Position numbers and translations under genes: made by a program
The notes under the pieces: model-generated
Seen by the model: only the letters and a program-made list of their open reading frames with translations
Database searches by the model: none
What the model was told of the DNA's origin: nothing
Shown here: piece after piece, positions 21,641 to 28,815 of the stretch
Layout of the letters: the number at the start of each line of letters is the position of its first letter
Numbering within the stretch: the stretch's first letter is position 1
Assembly: GCA_964367055.1 (NCBI GenBank)
Contig: CAYIWD010000003.1
Span: 1-38,580 of the forward strand
DNA from: UM-FILTER-39-64 sp964367055
Lineage (GTDB): Bacteria; Patescibacteriota; Minisyncoccia; UBA6257; UBA9933
Reading direction: 5' to 3'
DNA length: 38,580 bases

Positions 21641-23371
21641 TTATTTCAACATTTTTAACATTTTATCCATTGGCCAAGTATTAATAATATCTTTTTTTTC
21701 AGCCCAGCCGCGACGGGCTTGGGAAACGCCGAAATCCATAAGTTTTAAATGGTCTATGTGGTGGCTGTCAGTATTAATTACCATTTTTATACCCATTTGC
21801 TTGGCTTTTTTGATATTAATATCTTTCAAATCCAATCTATCCGGAGAAGAATTAATTTCTAAAACCGTATTAGTTTGTTTTGCGACTTCTAAAATTTCAT
21901 CAAAATCAACTTCGTATTCGTCTCTCTTTTTTAAAATTCTGCCAGTCGGGTGAGAAATAATATCTACATTTTTGTTTTTCATCGCGATTATAATTCTTTT
22001 GGTCATTTTACTTTCAGGCATTTTCATCTGCGAATGAACGCCGGCAATAACAAAATCCATTTCTGCTAAAGTTTTATCATCAATATCAATTGAGCCGTCG
22101 CTTAAAATATTGGCTTCGCAACCTTTCAATACGCGGAATTTTAAATTTTCAATTTTAAATTTTAAATTAATTTCGTCAATTTTCTTATTTCGCGCGAGCA
22201 ATTGTTTTTCATCCAAACCGTGTTCAATTCTTAAAAATTTTGTGTGATCCGAAACGCCAATATATTGATAGCCCATTTTTTGAGCCACTTCCGCTAATTC
22301 TTTAATAGAGTTTTCGCCGCCATTCCAATTCGAATGAACATGTAAATCGCCTAAAATGTCACCATAGTTGATGAGTTTTGGCAGGTCGTTAGCTTGTCGA
22401 AGGGCGCTTTCAATTTCTCCGGTATTTTCGCGCAATTCCGGCTCAATATAATCCATTTTCAAAGCAGAATAAATCTCTTTTTCGGTTTTACCGGCAATCA
22501 TTTTTGAACCGCGGAATAATCCATATTCATTTAATTTCAAACCCTTATCAATGGCAATTTTCCTTAAAACAATATTATGTTCTTTTGAACCGGTGAAATA
22601 TTGAAGTCCTGAACCGAATTGTTTTTCTGGTAAAATTCTTAAATCCGCGTCAAAGCCCTCATTTAATCTAATTGATGCTTTGGTCGGTCCTTTGCCCCAA
22701 ATTTTTATAACTCCCGGCATTGAGACAAAATAATCAATAATCTTTTTGGGATTAGAGCTGGTAGCTAAAATATCCACATCGCCAATAGTTTCTTTTCTGC
22801 GCCTGACCGAACCAGCTTCAGAAATTTGTTTAATCTCTTTTAATTGTTTTAATTTTTCAATAATTTCGTGAACTTTGGGCAAAATTTCGCCTAGCAAAAA
22901 TCTGCCCTTGCTCCTTTTCAAGAATTTAATACTTTCTAAAATATTCTGTTCAGTTTTTTCTCCGAAATTTTCTATTTTTCTGATTTTTCCGGCTTTAGCA
23001 TTTTTTTCTAAATCATCAAGATTTTTTATTTTTAGATTTTTATACAGGTCTCTAACCATCTTTGGCCCAATGCCCTCAACGGAAGTCAGTTCTTCAAGGT
23101 TAACCGGCATTTTATGTTTTAGGTTTTCATATTCTTTAATTTTTCCCGTTTTAATATATTCAATAATTTTTTCCGCTAGGTTTTCGCCAATACCGGGAAT
23201 TTCTTTTAACGCTTTAATTCCGCCTTTTTTATAAATATCTTCAACATCTTCTGATAAGGTTTCCAAATTCAAGGCCGCCTTTTCATACGCTTGCGGCTTA
23301 AAAGCAACATCTTGCATTTCAAGATAAGTAGCGATTTCTTGAAATATTTTAGCTATTTCTTGATTGGCCAT
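21641..23371 (-). CDS. polX: DNA polymerase/3'-5' exonuclease PolX
   Basis: Family X repair polymerase with a PHP exonuclease domain, 576 aa. N-terminal helix-hairpin-helix motifs are IPGIGENLAEKI and VEGIGPKMV. The nucleotidyltransferase core has GSVRRRKETIGDVDIL, a third Asp in DADLRIL and FTGSKEHNI. The C-terminal PHP domain (from about 340) has DLHVHSNWNGGE, GVSDHTK, GCEANI, SHPTGR and NTDSHH, all expected metal ligands. It acts in short-gap base excision repair. A short TTTAAAATT-unit repeat (NLKFKIENLKFR) is read in frame in the PHP domain. It is the only repair polymerase in the window. Confidence 0.96.
   Translation of the reverse strand: MANQEIAKIFQEIATYLEMQDVAFKPQAYEKAALNLETLSEDVEDIYKKGGIKALKEIPGIGENLAEKIIEYIKTGKIKEYENLKHKMPVNLEELTSVEGIGPKMVRDLYKNLKIKNLDDLEKNAKAGKIRKIENFGEKTEQNILESIKFLKRSKGRFLLGEILPKVHEIIEKLKQLKEIKQISEAGSVRRRKETIGDVDILATSSNPKKIIDYFVSMPGVIKIWGKGPTKASIRLNEGFDADLRILPEKQFGSGLQYFTGSKEHNIVLRKIAIDKGLKLNEYGLFRGSKMIAGKTEKEIYSALKMDYIEPELRENTGEIESALRQANDLPKLINYGDILGDLHVHSNWNGGENSIKELAEVAQKMGYQYIGVSDHTKFLRIEHGLDEKQLLARNKKIDEINLKFKIENLKFRVLKGCEANILSDGSIDIDDKTLAEMDFVIAGVHSQMKMPESKMTKRIIIAMKNKNVDIISHPTGRILKKRDEYEVDFDEILEVAKQTNTVLEINSSPDRLDLKDINIKKAKQMGIKMVINTDSHHIDHLKLMDFGVSQARRGWAEKKDIINTWPMDKMLKMLK
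22138..22173 (-). repeat. AAATTTAAAATT-unit repeat read in frame in polX
   Basis: Encodes NLKFKIENLKFR between SDHTK and GCEANI of the PHP domain. It is a low-complexity repeat and less certain as a mobile insert than the 39-45 bp ones. Confidence 0.5.
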
Positions 23372-23385
23372 TAGTTAAAAAGTTT

Positions 23386-25905
23386 TTAGATAAATTCCAC
23401 TTCGTTATTATTCAAGATTACCTTAGCGCTGCCACCCTTGGTAATTTCTCCTTTTAAAATTTTTTCCGCTAAGGGACCGCGGATTTTATCGGAAATTACG
23501 CCGCGAAGTGGCCTGGCGCCAAAAACCGGGTCATAGCCTAAAGTAGCGATTTTTTTAATCACCTCATCTGCAAAAACTAAATTAATTCCCTGGACTTCGG
23601 AAACGGTTTGCGATAAATCATCAAGTTGGAGTTTGGCAATAGTTTCAATGTTAGAAGGGGAAAGAGTTTTAAAAACAATAATGTCGGAAAATCGGTTAAG
23701 CAACTCAGGTTTGAAATAATCAGTCAATTTTTTCTTTAATTCCTCGGTGATTGTTTCAAAGGGCGTGTGCGCTTCAAGATGGGTTTTAATAAATTCCGAG
23801 TGGGCGTTGGAAGTGGCAATAATTATAGTATTGGTAAAATCAATTGTTCTGCCTAAGTTATCAGTCAACCTACCATCGTCAAAAACTTGTAAAAATAAAT
23901 TTAAAATATCAGGATGAGCTTTTTCAAATTCATCTAAAAGAATAAGAGAATAAGGTTTTTGGATAACGGACTCGGTCAAATTGCCGGCGATTTTTCCGTC
24001 AGGCGAACCGATAAATCTAAAAATACTTTGTTTGTCTTGATATTCCGACATATCAAATCTAAGCATCATATTTTCCGAGCCAAACTGGATTTTCGCCAGA
24101 ATTTTTGTCAGTTCGGTCTTGCCTACTCCCGTAGGCCCGACAAAAAGAAATACCGCGATTGGCCCGCCTTTGCGGCTCAATCCGCTGCGATATTCGCGAA
24201 GCGCTTGAGACACAGATTTTACCGCTTCTTCTTGGTCAACTAACTTTTGGTGAATTATATTTTCAAGATTCAATAATTTTTCCGCCTCTTTTTTAGTGGC
24301 TTGATGAATGGGAATATTGGTTTTTCGTTCGGCAATAGCAATAATATCGTCGGCTTGTAAAAGCTTGTCATCGCGTTGACTGGCGTCGGCTAATGCTTCT
24401 TTTAAGAGTTCTTCGGCGCTTGAAGGAAGCAACTTTTGCCGAAAATATTTATGCGCTAAAACAACTGCCTGTTTAATAGCGCCAAAACTAATAATAACCT
24501 TATATTGATTTTCTAAAATAATACCGTCATAAGTTAAAAGCTTAACCGCTTCATCTTCGCTGATTTCATTAATTCTAATAATTTCAAAGGCATTGCTAAA
24601 ATCGCTTTTGGTTTCAATAATTTCTTTGAATTCTCTGGGATAAGTGGCGCCGACTACCGGAAAAGCATCGCTAGTAATTATTGGGATAAGGATATCAGCC
24701 GCGTTTAAATATTGCATACCCGAGGTTTTAGACAAATTGTGGATGTCTGGAATATATAGAATAATGTTGCCGGCAGTAATAATTTCTTCAATAATTTTAT
24801 TGACTCGGGATGAAACCTCTTCGACTGAAGCGCCGGAAATCAGATTGCCGACCGACAAGGATACTAACCTTTTATCAAAAAGAGAGTTTGGCACTTTGTC
24901 TTTAACCAGCTCATATGCCAAATGATTAATTATAGTTTCTTTGCCGCTGCCGGGCTCGCCAACTAAAATAACATTGGGTTTGCTTATTTGCGATAAAACA
25001 TCAACTATTCGGTCATATTCAACAGTATGGCCAATCAAAAAACCAATTTGTTCTTCTCTGGCTAAATCCGTAAAATCACTGCTGTATTTATCGAGATTTG
25101 GCGTGGGCCTCGCGGTCCAGGCCCGATTCATGAAACGATGTCTAATTTTATAAGGCCGATGGCTAAAGCCGCCCAAGACCATAGGCATTTTTTTTAGCCA
25201 GCTGAATTTTTTCTGAAATCGGCCAAAAATTAAAGCGTTTTCTAAATCTCCTGAGGCAATGGAAAAAAGATTAAATAGCCGGCTGATTTTTTCACTATTA
25301 ACATAACTCAAAGACGAGAAAAGATTGCGGGGCTCAATAAACCTTTCTGAATTATTCAAGCTTATCTTAAAAGCGGCTTTTACCAAAGCTTCAATTTGGT
25401 TGATTAAATCATTTTTGGATAATTTTTGAGGATTTTTTTGTGTCTCGTTAATTAACTCGTCAATTTTTTGCTCAAACTCTTTTATATTTACATCCATTCG
25501 CATAACACCTTTTTGTATGTCGTTATTTTTAATTAAAAATTTTGCTAAGTAAAGAAAGATATCGTTGCGGCTGACAATTGTTTTTTCCAGAGCTCGTTCC
25601 AGAACCAAAAGAGTTTTTGGAGCAAGATATGGAGTAATATTAATTTTTTGCCCAGTTTTAAATTTTAAATCAAGAAGCGATTTTTCTGCTTGGCCGAAAT
25701 GGATTAAGCGGTGAATTAAAAACAATAGACCTAAAATTCCTAACCAAAAAAAGAACTTAACATCAGATAATAAAAAAGTGGCAATAGCGACAGTGGTTAA
25801 GATATAAAAACAGTAAACAATCAGTCGCATTAAAGCTCTTTCAATAAGGGTCATCTTCAGTCGGGACTCGGAAAAATATAAATTATCAGTTAAATCGTTA
25901 GTCAT
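23386..25905 (-). CDS. Membrane-anchored Clp-type (ClpC/ClpB-like) double AAA+ ATPase
   Basis: 839 aa. Two hydrophobic segments near the N-terminus (about residues 29-65, with CFYILTTVAIATFLL and FFFWLGILGLLFLIH) anchor it in the membrane. Residues 70-240 are a Clp-N-like helical region. The first AAA+ domain has GEPGSGKET near 318; its Walker B place reads ILYIPDIHNL where LFIDELH is usual, so the catalytic Glu appears lost. The second has GPTGVGKTEL near 590, LILLDEFEKAH, IIATSNAHSE and the C-terminal FKPELLNR-GARPLRG region. It is probably an unfoldase working on membrane or secreted proteins. No ClpP is seen in the window. The next gene, encoding a small membrane protein, overlaps its start by 4 bp. 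Confidence 0.9.
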   Translation of the reverse strand: MTNDLTDNLYFSESRLKMTLIERALMRLIVYCFYILTTVAIATFLLSDVKFFFWLGILGLLFLIHRLIHFGQAEKSLLDLKFKTGQKINITPYLAPKTLLVLERALEKTIVSRNDIFLYLAKFLIKNNDIQKGVMRMDVNIKEFEQKIDELINETQKNPQKLSKNDLINQIEALVKAAFKISLNNSERFIEPRNLFSSLSYVNSEKISRLFNLFSIASGDLENALIFGRFQKKFSWLKKMPMVLGGFSHRPYKIRHRFMNRAWTARPTPNLDKYSSDFTDLAREEQIGFLIGHTVEYDRIVDVLSQISKPNVILVGEPGSGKETIINHLAYELVKDKVPNSLFDKRLVSLSVGNLISGASVEEVSSRVNKIIEEIITAGNIILYIPDIHNLSKTSGMQYLNAADILIPIITSDAFPVVGATYPREFKEIIETKSDFSNAFEIIRINEISEDEAVKLLTYDGIILENQYKVIISFGAIKQAVVLAHKYFRQKLLPSSAEELLKEALADASQRDDKLLQADDIIAIAERKTNIPIHQATKKEAEKLLNLENIIHQKLVDQEEAVKSVSQALREYRSGLSRKGGPIAVFLFVGPTGVGKTELTKILAKIQFGSENMMLRFDMSEYQDKQSIFRFIGSPDGKIAGNLTESVIQKPYSLILLDEFEKAHPDILNLFLQVFDDGRLTDNLGRTIDFTNTIIIATSNAHSEFIKTHLEAHTPFETITEELKKKLTDYFKPELLNRFSDIIVFKTLSPSNIETIAKLQLDDLSQTVSEVQGINLVFADEVIKKIATLGYDPVFGARPLRGVISDKIRGPLAEKILKGEITKGGSAKVILNNNEVEFI

Positions 25906-26252
25906 TTGGGAATTGATAATAAAATTTTATAAATTATGTATGGCGGAATTAATAGCCAAGAAATATAAATAATCAGGGCCAATAAAATAATAATTGAATA
26001 AATAATGCCGCCGATAATTATTCTCCAGCTTCTGAAGAAAAATCCCAAAATATAGCCGATAAAACTTCTATCAGAATAAAGCGGCTGGAATATATTTCTT
26101 AAAGTAATTTTAAAAGCTAAGGTTCGGTCAAGTTTTTCCAAAAGAGAAATAAAAAAATGGCTGTAAATTTTAAAACTGCCAAAATACCAATGCTTAAAAA
26201 ATTCTGTTAGGCGATAAATAAGACGAATAAAAAGATAGGGAATAAGAGTCAT
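25902..26252 (-). CDS. Small integral membrane protein paired with the Clp-type ATPase
   Basis: A 116-aa protein, very rich in Ile, Phe and Tyr. The C-terminal half has a long hydrophobic stretch (about residues 72-112, GGIIYSIIILLALIIYISWLLIPPYIIYKI) able to form two helices. The N-terminal part is amphipathic (LIRLIYRLTEFFKHWYFGSF). The stop overlaps the ATPase start by 4 bp, so the two are translationally coupled. I recognise no named family. Coupling suggests that it may form the membrane part or substrate gate of the ATPase, which is inference. Confidence 0.82.
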   Translation of the reverse strand: MTLIPYLFIRLIYRLTEFFKHWYFGSFKIYSHFFISLLEKLDRTLAFKITLRNIFQPLYSDRSFIGYILGFFFRSWRIIIGGIIYSIIILLALIIYISWLLIPPYIIYKILLSIPK

Positions 26253-26286
26253 AATGAGCTGTTAATTTCAGTATATCCTATACTCT

Positions 26287-26313
26287 TAAAAAATAAAGGG
26301 GCTTTTGCCCCTT
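26287..26313 (-). terminator. Rho-independent terminator of the sigma factor gene
   Basis: Minus strand stem AAGGGGC/GCCCCTT with loop AAAA, then TATTTTTT. The stem starts at the stop codon of the sigma gene. Confidence 0.9.
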
Positions 26314-27265
26314 AAGATGAATCATGAATTTCTTTTAATGCCTTGCCAATTCTTCCTTCCCTGATTTTTGCTTTTGTTTTGTTTTCAATTTGTCTTACTC
26401 TCTCGCGAGAAATTTTGAAATCCTTGCCGATTTTGTCCAGTGTTTCTTCCTCTGGCGCCTTTTCGCTATTTTGGGGATTTTTTATGGTATAAGCGTTTCT
26501 TCGGCAAAGAATCTCTCGTTCTCTTTTCGTGAGTTTAAACAAGGCAGAATTTAACTTTCTCCGCAAATCCATTTTTTCAGCCGGGTCCTTATAGGTAAAA
26601 GGATCAAATGACCCTTTACCTAACTTTAACTCCCCATCCTCAGCGACGAAGTCAATTAATTCGTCTCCTTCTTCATCGGCGATTTTGAGATTTAGCGAAG
26701 TTGATTTTCGCATTGCCTTTTTCGCGTTTATCACCTCTCTTTGTTTTAAGCCTGATAGTTTAGCGATACTAGAGATATCAGCTTTCTTATTAGTGGCTTT
26801 CAGCTTGGCTTCGACTCTGGCTATTCTTAACATTGGCTGTAAAAGATAAATAGGGAAGCCATTATTCTTGCACAGCTCCCGCTGGATTCGTACCCGTATT
26901 CGCCACCAAGCATAGGTGCCGAACCGGCCTTTTTTGGGATTGAATTTTTTGGTTGCTTCTATTAGTCCGATATTTCCCGCTTGAACCAAATCATCAAAAT
27001 CCAGGCCTCTGTTTAGATATTTTTTAGCCACCGCAAATACCAACTTCAGGTTAGAACAGATAAGTGTTTCTCTTGCTTTTCGGTCGCCGTTTTTTATCGC
27101 CTTAGCTAACCTATTTTCATCCTCTCTACTGATAAATGGGAAACAACCGACTGCTTTGTAATAAGCATTAGATACTGTAGTACCCATCTTCTTGGATTTA
27201 TCCTCCTTCTCTTCTTCATTGGATAAAACTTCTTCATTAATCTCCTCTTCATTATCCCAGCCCAT
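26312..27265 (-). CDS. RNA polymerase sigma-70 family factor
   Basis: A 317-aa sigma factor with an acidic N-terminus (NEEEINEEVLSNEEEKEDKSKK). Region 1.2-2 has FPFISREDENRLAKAI, KLVFAVAKKYLNRGLDFDDLVQAGNIGLIEATKKF and FGTYAWWRIRVRIQREL. Region 3 follows. Region 4 has LTKREREIL and the helix-turn-helix IGKDFKISRERVRQIENKTK. An insertion (NAYTIKNPQNSEKAPEEE) widens region 4.1. It may be the main or an alternative sigma; the non-standard 2.4 sequence leaves this open. The start was moved from an upstream ATG to the one at 27265, which has AGGAGGT 8 nt before it. That is unusual in this window, where most genes have no Shine-Dalgarno site. Confidence 0.93.
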   Translation of the reverse strand: MGWDNEEEINEEVLSNEEEKEDKSKKMGTTVSNAYYKAVGCFPFISREDENRLAKAIKNGDRKARETLICSNLKLVFAVAKKYLNRGLDFDDLVQAGNIGLIEATKKFNPKKGRFGTYAWWRIRVRIQRELCKNNGFPIYLLQPMLRIARVEAKLKATNKKADISSIAKLSGLKQREVINAKKAMRKSTSLNLKIADEEGDELIDFVAEDGELKLGKGSFDPFTYKDPAEKMDLRRKLNSALFKLTKREREILCRRNAYTIKNPQNSEKAPEEETLDKIGKDFKISRERVRQIENKTKAKIREGRIGKALKEIHDSS

Positions 27266-27273
27266 CTGAACCC

Positions 27274-27321
27274 ACCTCCTTTCCAAATAAAATTTTAAAG
27301 GAACTCAACATAAAATTTCAA
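27274..27321 (-). promoter_or_regulatory. Promoter and ribosome-binding site of the sigma factor gene
   Basis: TTGAAA (27316-27321), an 18-nt spacer, TAAAAT (27292-27297), then the Shine-Dalgarno site AGGAGGT (27274-27280) that fixes the start at 27265. Confidence 0.6.
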
Positions 27322-27330
27322 CATATGATG

Positions 27331-27368
27331 TGCGTGTGGATGGAATCGAACCATCGGCCTCCATTTTA
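27331..27368 (-). pseudogene. tRNA-Ile 3'-half fragment
   Basis: Reads as the 3' part of tRNA-Ile: TAAAATGG, AGGCC, T-arm GATGG-TTCGATT-CCATC, acceptor strand CACACGC and discriminator A. The 5' half is replaced by unrelated sequence. Confidence 0.75.
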
Positions 27369-27401
27369 CCCGCCTGCCAAAGCCGATCCGAAATTTTGGT
27401 G

Positions 27402-27507
27402 TGGGTGTGGAAGGGATCGAACCTTCGGCCTCCATTTTATCAGAATGGCGTTCTACTCCGACCGTGGTCGGAGTCCGACAAAGGTCGGACCACTGAGCTA
27501 CGTTTTT
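27402..27507 (-). pseudogene. tRNA-Ile (GAT) copy with palindromic element in the D-loop
   Basis: The anticodon arm CCATT-CTGATAA-AATGG and the T-arm GAAGG-TTCGATC-CCTTC are complete, ending in CACACCC and A. The D-arm GCTC-AGTGG is split from TA-GAAC by a 34-bp element. The 5' acceptor strand should be GGGTGTG but is AAAAACG, so the acceptor stem cannot form. It is most likely a pseudogene. Confidence 0.78.
27456..27489 (-). repeat. Double-hairpin palindromic element, copy C, in a D-loop
   Basis: 34 bp, stems CTCCGACC/GGTCGGAG and GTCCGAC/GTCGGAC (the latter using the next base). It lies between GG and TA of the tRNA-Ile D-loop. Confidence 0.88.
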
Positions 27508-27520
27508 AAATTTGACAATT

Positions 27521-27880
27521 CTATTCTATATTTAATTTAGTGGGCACACCAAGGATCGAACTTGGGACCTCCATTTTATCAGAATGGCGTTCTACCACTG
27601 AACTATGTGCCCTATGATTCCACGGAAATGTTTTATCTATAATTACTTTTTCTAAAATATCCTTTCTTTTATAACTTTTCAAGCGGTATTCTGACTTTTT
27701 AGCTTCGGTTAAATCTCCGCATAAAATAAAACACTTTAATTCTAATGGACTAATATTCTTCGTTGCCTTAACCAGTCCTTTATTATGTTGTGAGAATCGT
27801 CTTTCTATATTATCAGAACTTCCAATATAATAATAACCATTTTTTAAACTTTTTAAGATATAGACACCAGCCTTTTTCAT
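27521..27880 (-). CDS. GIY-YIG endonuclease-domain protein embedded in the tRNA-Ile cluster
   Basis: The 119-codon frame starts with a GIY-YIG domain: GVYILKS (GIY), GYYYIGSSDNIERRFSQHNKG (YIG and the conserved Arg) and EYRLKSYKRKD (catalytic Glu position). That is about 85 residues, the usual size of the small UPF0213/YhbQ-like group. The ATG is formed by the AATG of a broken tRNA-Ile anticodon stem. No stop is met before the intact tRNA-Ile (27541-27612), and the last 34 residues or so (HRAHSSVVERHSDKMEV) are translated tRNA. The original stop is probably lost, or the protein carries a tRNA-coded tail. No Shine-Dalgarno site. It may be a homing-type nuclease acting at tRNA-Ile; this is inference. 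Confidence 0.78.
   Translation of the reverse strand: MKKAGVYILKSLKNGYYYIGSSDNIERRFSQHNKGLVKATKNISPLELKCFILCGDLTEAKKSEYRLKSYKRKDILEKVIIDKTFPWNHRAHSSVVERHSDKMEVPSSILGVPTKLNIE
27541..27612 (-). tRNA. tRNA-Ile (anticodon GAT), the intact copy
   Basis: Acceptor GGGCACA pairs with TGTGCCC. D-arm GTTC-AGTGGTA-GAAC. The anticodon stem CCATT/AATGG closes the loop CTGATAA (GAT). The T-arm is CCAAG-TTCGATC-CTTGG. The discriminator is A and CCA is not encoded. It is the uninterrupted reference that shows where the palindromic element sits in the broken copies. Confidence 0.95.
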
Positions 27881-27952
27881 TTTATCAGGACAGCGTTTTG
27901 CTCCGACCGTTGTCGGAGTCCGACAAGGGTCGGGTCACTGAGCCACACGCCC
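27878..27952 (-). pseudogene. tRNA-Ile 5'-half with palindromic element, joined to the GIY-YIG ORF
   Basis: Reads GGGCGTG-TG-GCTC-AGTGA, then the 34-bp element, then CA-AAAC-G-CTGTC-CTGATAA-AATG. Homology with tRNA-Ile stops at AATG, where the GIY-YIG coding sequence begins. The anticodon stem can no longer pair. Confidence 0.76.
27901..27934 (-). repeat. Double-hairpin palindromic element, copy D, in a D-loop
   Basis: 34 bp, with stems CTCCGAC/GTCGGAG and TCCGAC/GTCGGG (one wobble). It is in the same D-loop position as copies B and C. Confidence 0.86.
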
Positions 27953-27957
27953 AAGAG

Positions 27958-28158
27958 TTATTGTATAATTCCTAATTTCTCTAACCCCTCAAAATTAAAT
28001 TGAGTGATTTCTTTGACGTTTGCCAAGTCAGAGTTTGAGGCGTTTCTGGTATTTGTAATCAGAAAATTTACCGAATAGATAATGAACAAAGTCGTAATTA
28101 AAAGCAATAAAACGCCGATGGCGATAAACAAAATTTCACGTTTATTTTTTAATTTCAT
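27958..28158 (-). CDS. Small single-pass membrane protein next to a PilO-like gene
   Basis: 66 aa with a basic start (KLKNKRE), one strong membrane helix (about residues 9-34, ILFIAIGVLLLLITTLFIIYSV) and a short polar tail ending NFEGLEKLGIIQ. It lies 22 nt downstream of the PilO-like gene on the same strand. Topology and position suggest a part of a type IV pilus or secretion assembly, but I recognise no family. Confidence 0.65.
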   Translation of the reverse strand: MKLKNKREILFIAIGVLLLLITTLFIIYSVNFLITNTRNASNSDLANVKEITQFNFEGLEKLGIIQ

Positions 28159-28180
28159 AAATATTATTTGTTTTAATTTG

Positions 28181-28696
28181 TTAGAAGGAAAATACGCCGC
28201 CAGTCATCAATAATCCAAAATCTTTTTCTTGTTTGGCGATATCAATTGTTTTAAATTTAATGAAGTATTGGCCGTTTTCAAGCGTCTTTAAAAAAACCAC
28301 AAAACCCTCAAAAGAACCCTGGCCACTGATGGTGAAGTTGGTTTGCTGTAATTCTTCGCTGTCTTGATATTCTCCTTGGCCAAGAGTTGTATTTAAATTA
28401 AACTTATTTTGTTTGGCAATACTAACGATATTTTTGGGAAAGGCAATTAATTGGTCGCGACTAGGTAAAATATTTTGAAGCGTAGCTTCGTAACTTTTTG
28501 CTGTTTCGGCTTGTTGATTTAGAATTGCCAAAGAGTCAGTTAGCCCCGTCTGGAAAAGCAAATCCCCTCTTAATTTCTCAATTTGGCTAGTTTTTTTACT
28601 CATATCAGAGCCGACAAAAAACAGAGCCAATATTAAAGTTAAGCAAACGCCCAAGGGGACGGTAATAATAACCAAGAGACGCTTTCTAAAATTCAT
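28181..28696 (-). CDS. PilO-like type IV pilus assembly protein
   Basis: 171 aa. One N-terminal membrane helix (about residues 7-27, LLVIITVPLGVCLTLILALFF) leads to a coiled-coil segment (MSKKTSQIEKLRGDL, LNQQAETAKSYEATLQNILPS). A periplasm-type alpha/beta domain follows with NFTISGQGSFEGFVVFLKTLENGQYFIKFKTIDI, which matches the PilO pattern (small-scale repression of an inner-membrane PilN-PilO complex). PilM and PilN are not in the window, so the locus is partial or minimal. The assignment is by fold pattern. Confidence 0.72.
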   Translation of the reverse strand: MNFRKRLLVIITVPLGVCLTLILALFFVGSDMSKKTSQIEKLRGDLLFQTGLTDSLAILNQQAETAKSYEATLQNILPSRDQLIAFPKNIVSIAKQNKFNLNTTLGQGEYQDSEELQQTNFTISGQGSFEGFVVFLKTLENGQYFIKFKTIDIAKQEKDFGLLMTGGVFSF

Positions 28697-28697
28697 A

Positions 28698-28798
28698 CCC
28701 AGTGCTACAACAATTTGTAATAATCATATAGTTTCGACTTTTTATATTTATTAAATATTTTTATGCCAGCACCACATTACTTTAGTTGTAGCACCGGG
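28698..28798. promoter_or_regulatory. Inverted repeat between pilO-like gene and dprA, possible operator
   Basis: CCCAGTGCTACAACAA (28698-28713) and its near-exact inverted copy TTAGTTGTAGCACCGGG (28782-28798) are about 70 bp apart. The right copy overlaps the -35/spacer region of dprA, and the left copy lies at the start of the pilO-like gene. Confidence 0.5.
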
Positions 28799-28803
28799 CA
28801 TAC

Positions 28804-28809
28804 TATAAT
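28804..28809 (+). promoter_or_regulatory. dprA -10 box, leaderless start
   Basis: TATAAT ending exactly 6 nt before the dprA ATG. The -35 region (TTTAGT, 17 nt upstream) is weak and is covered by the inverted repeat. Confidence 0.6.
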
Positions 28810-28815
28810 TATAGA

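Noticed and set aside
27325..27540. Plus-strand frame with peptide text typical of translated tRNA
   Set aside because: It lies over the broken tRNA-Ile copies and reads them in antisense; no family or ribosome site supports it.
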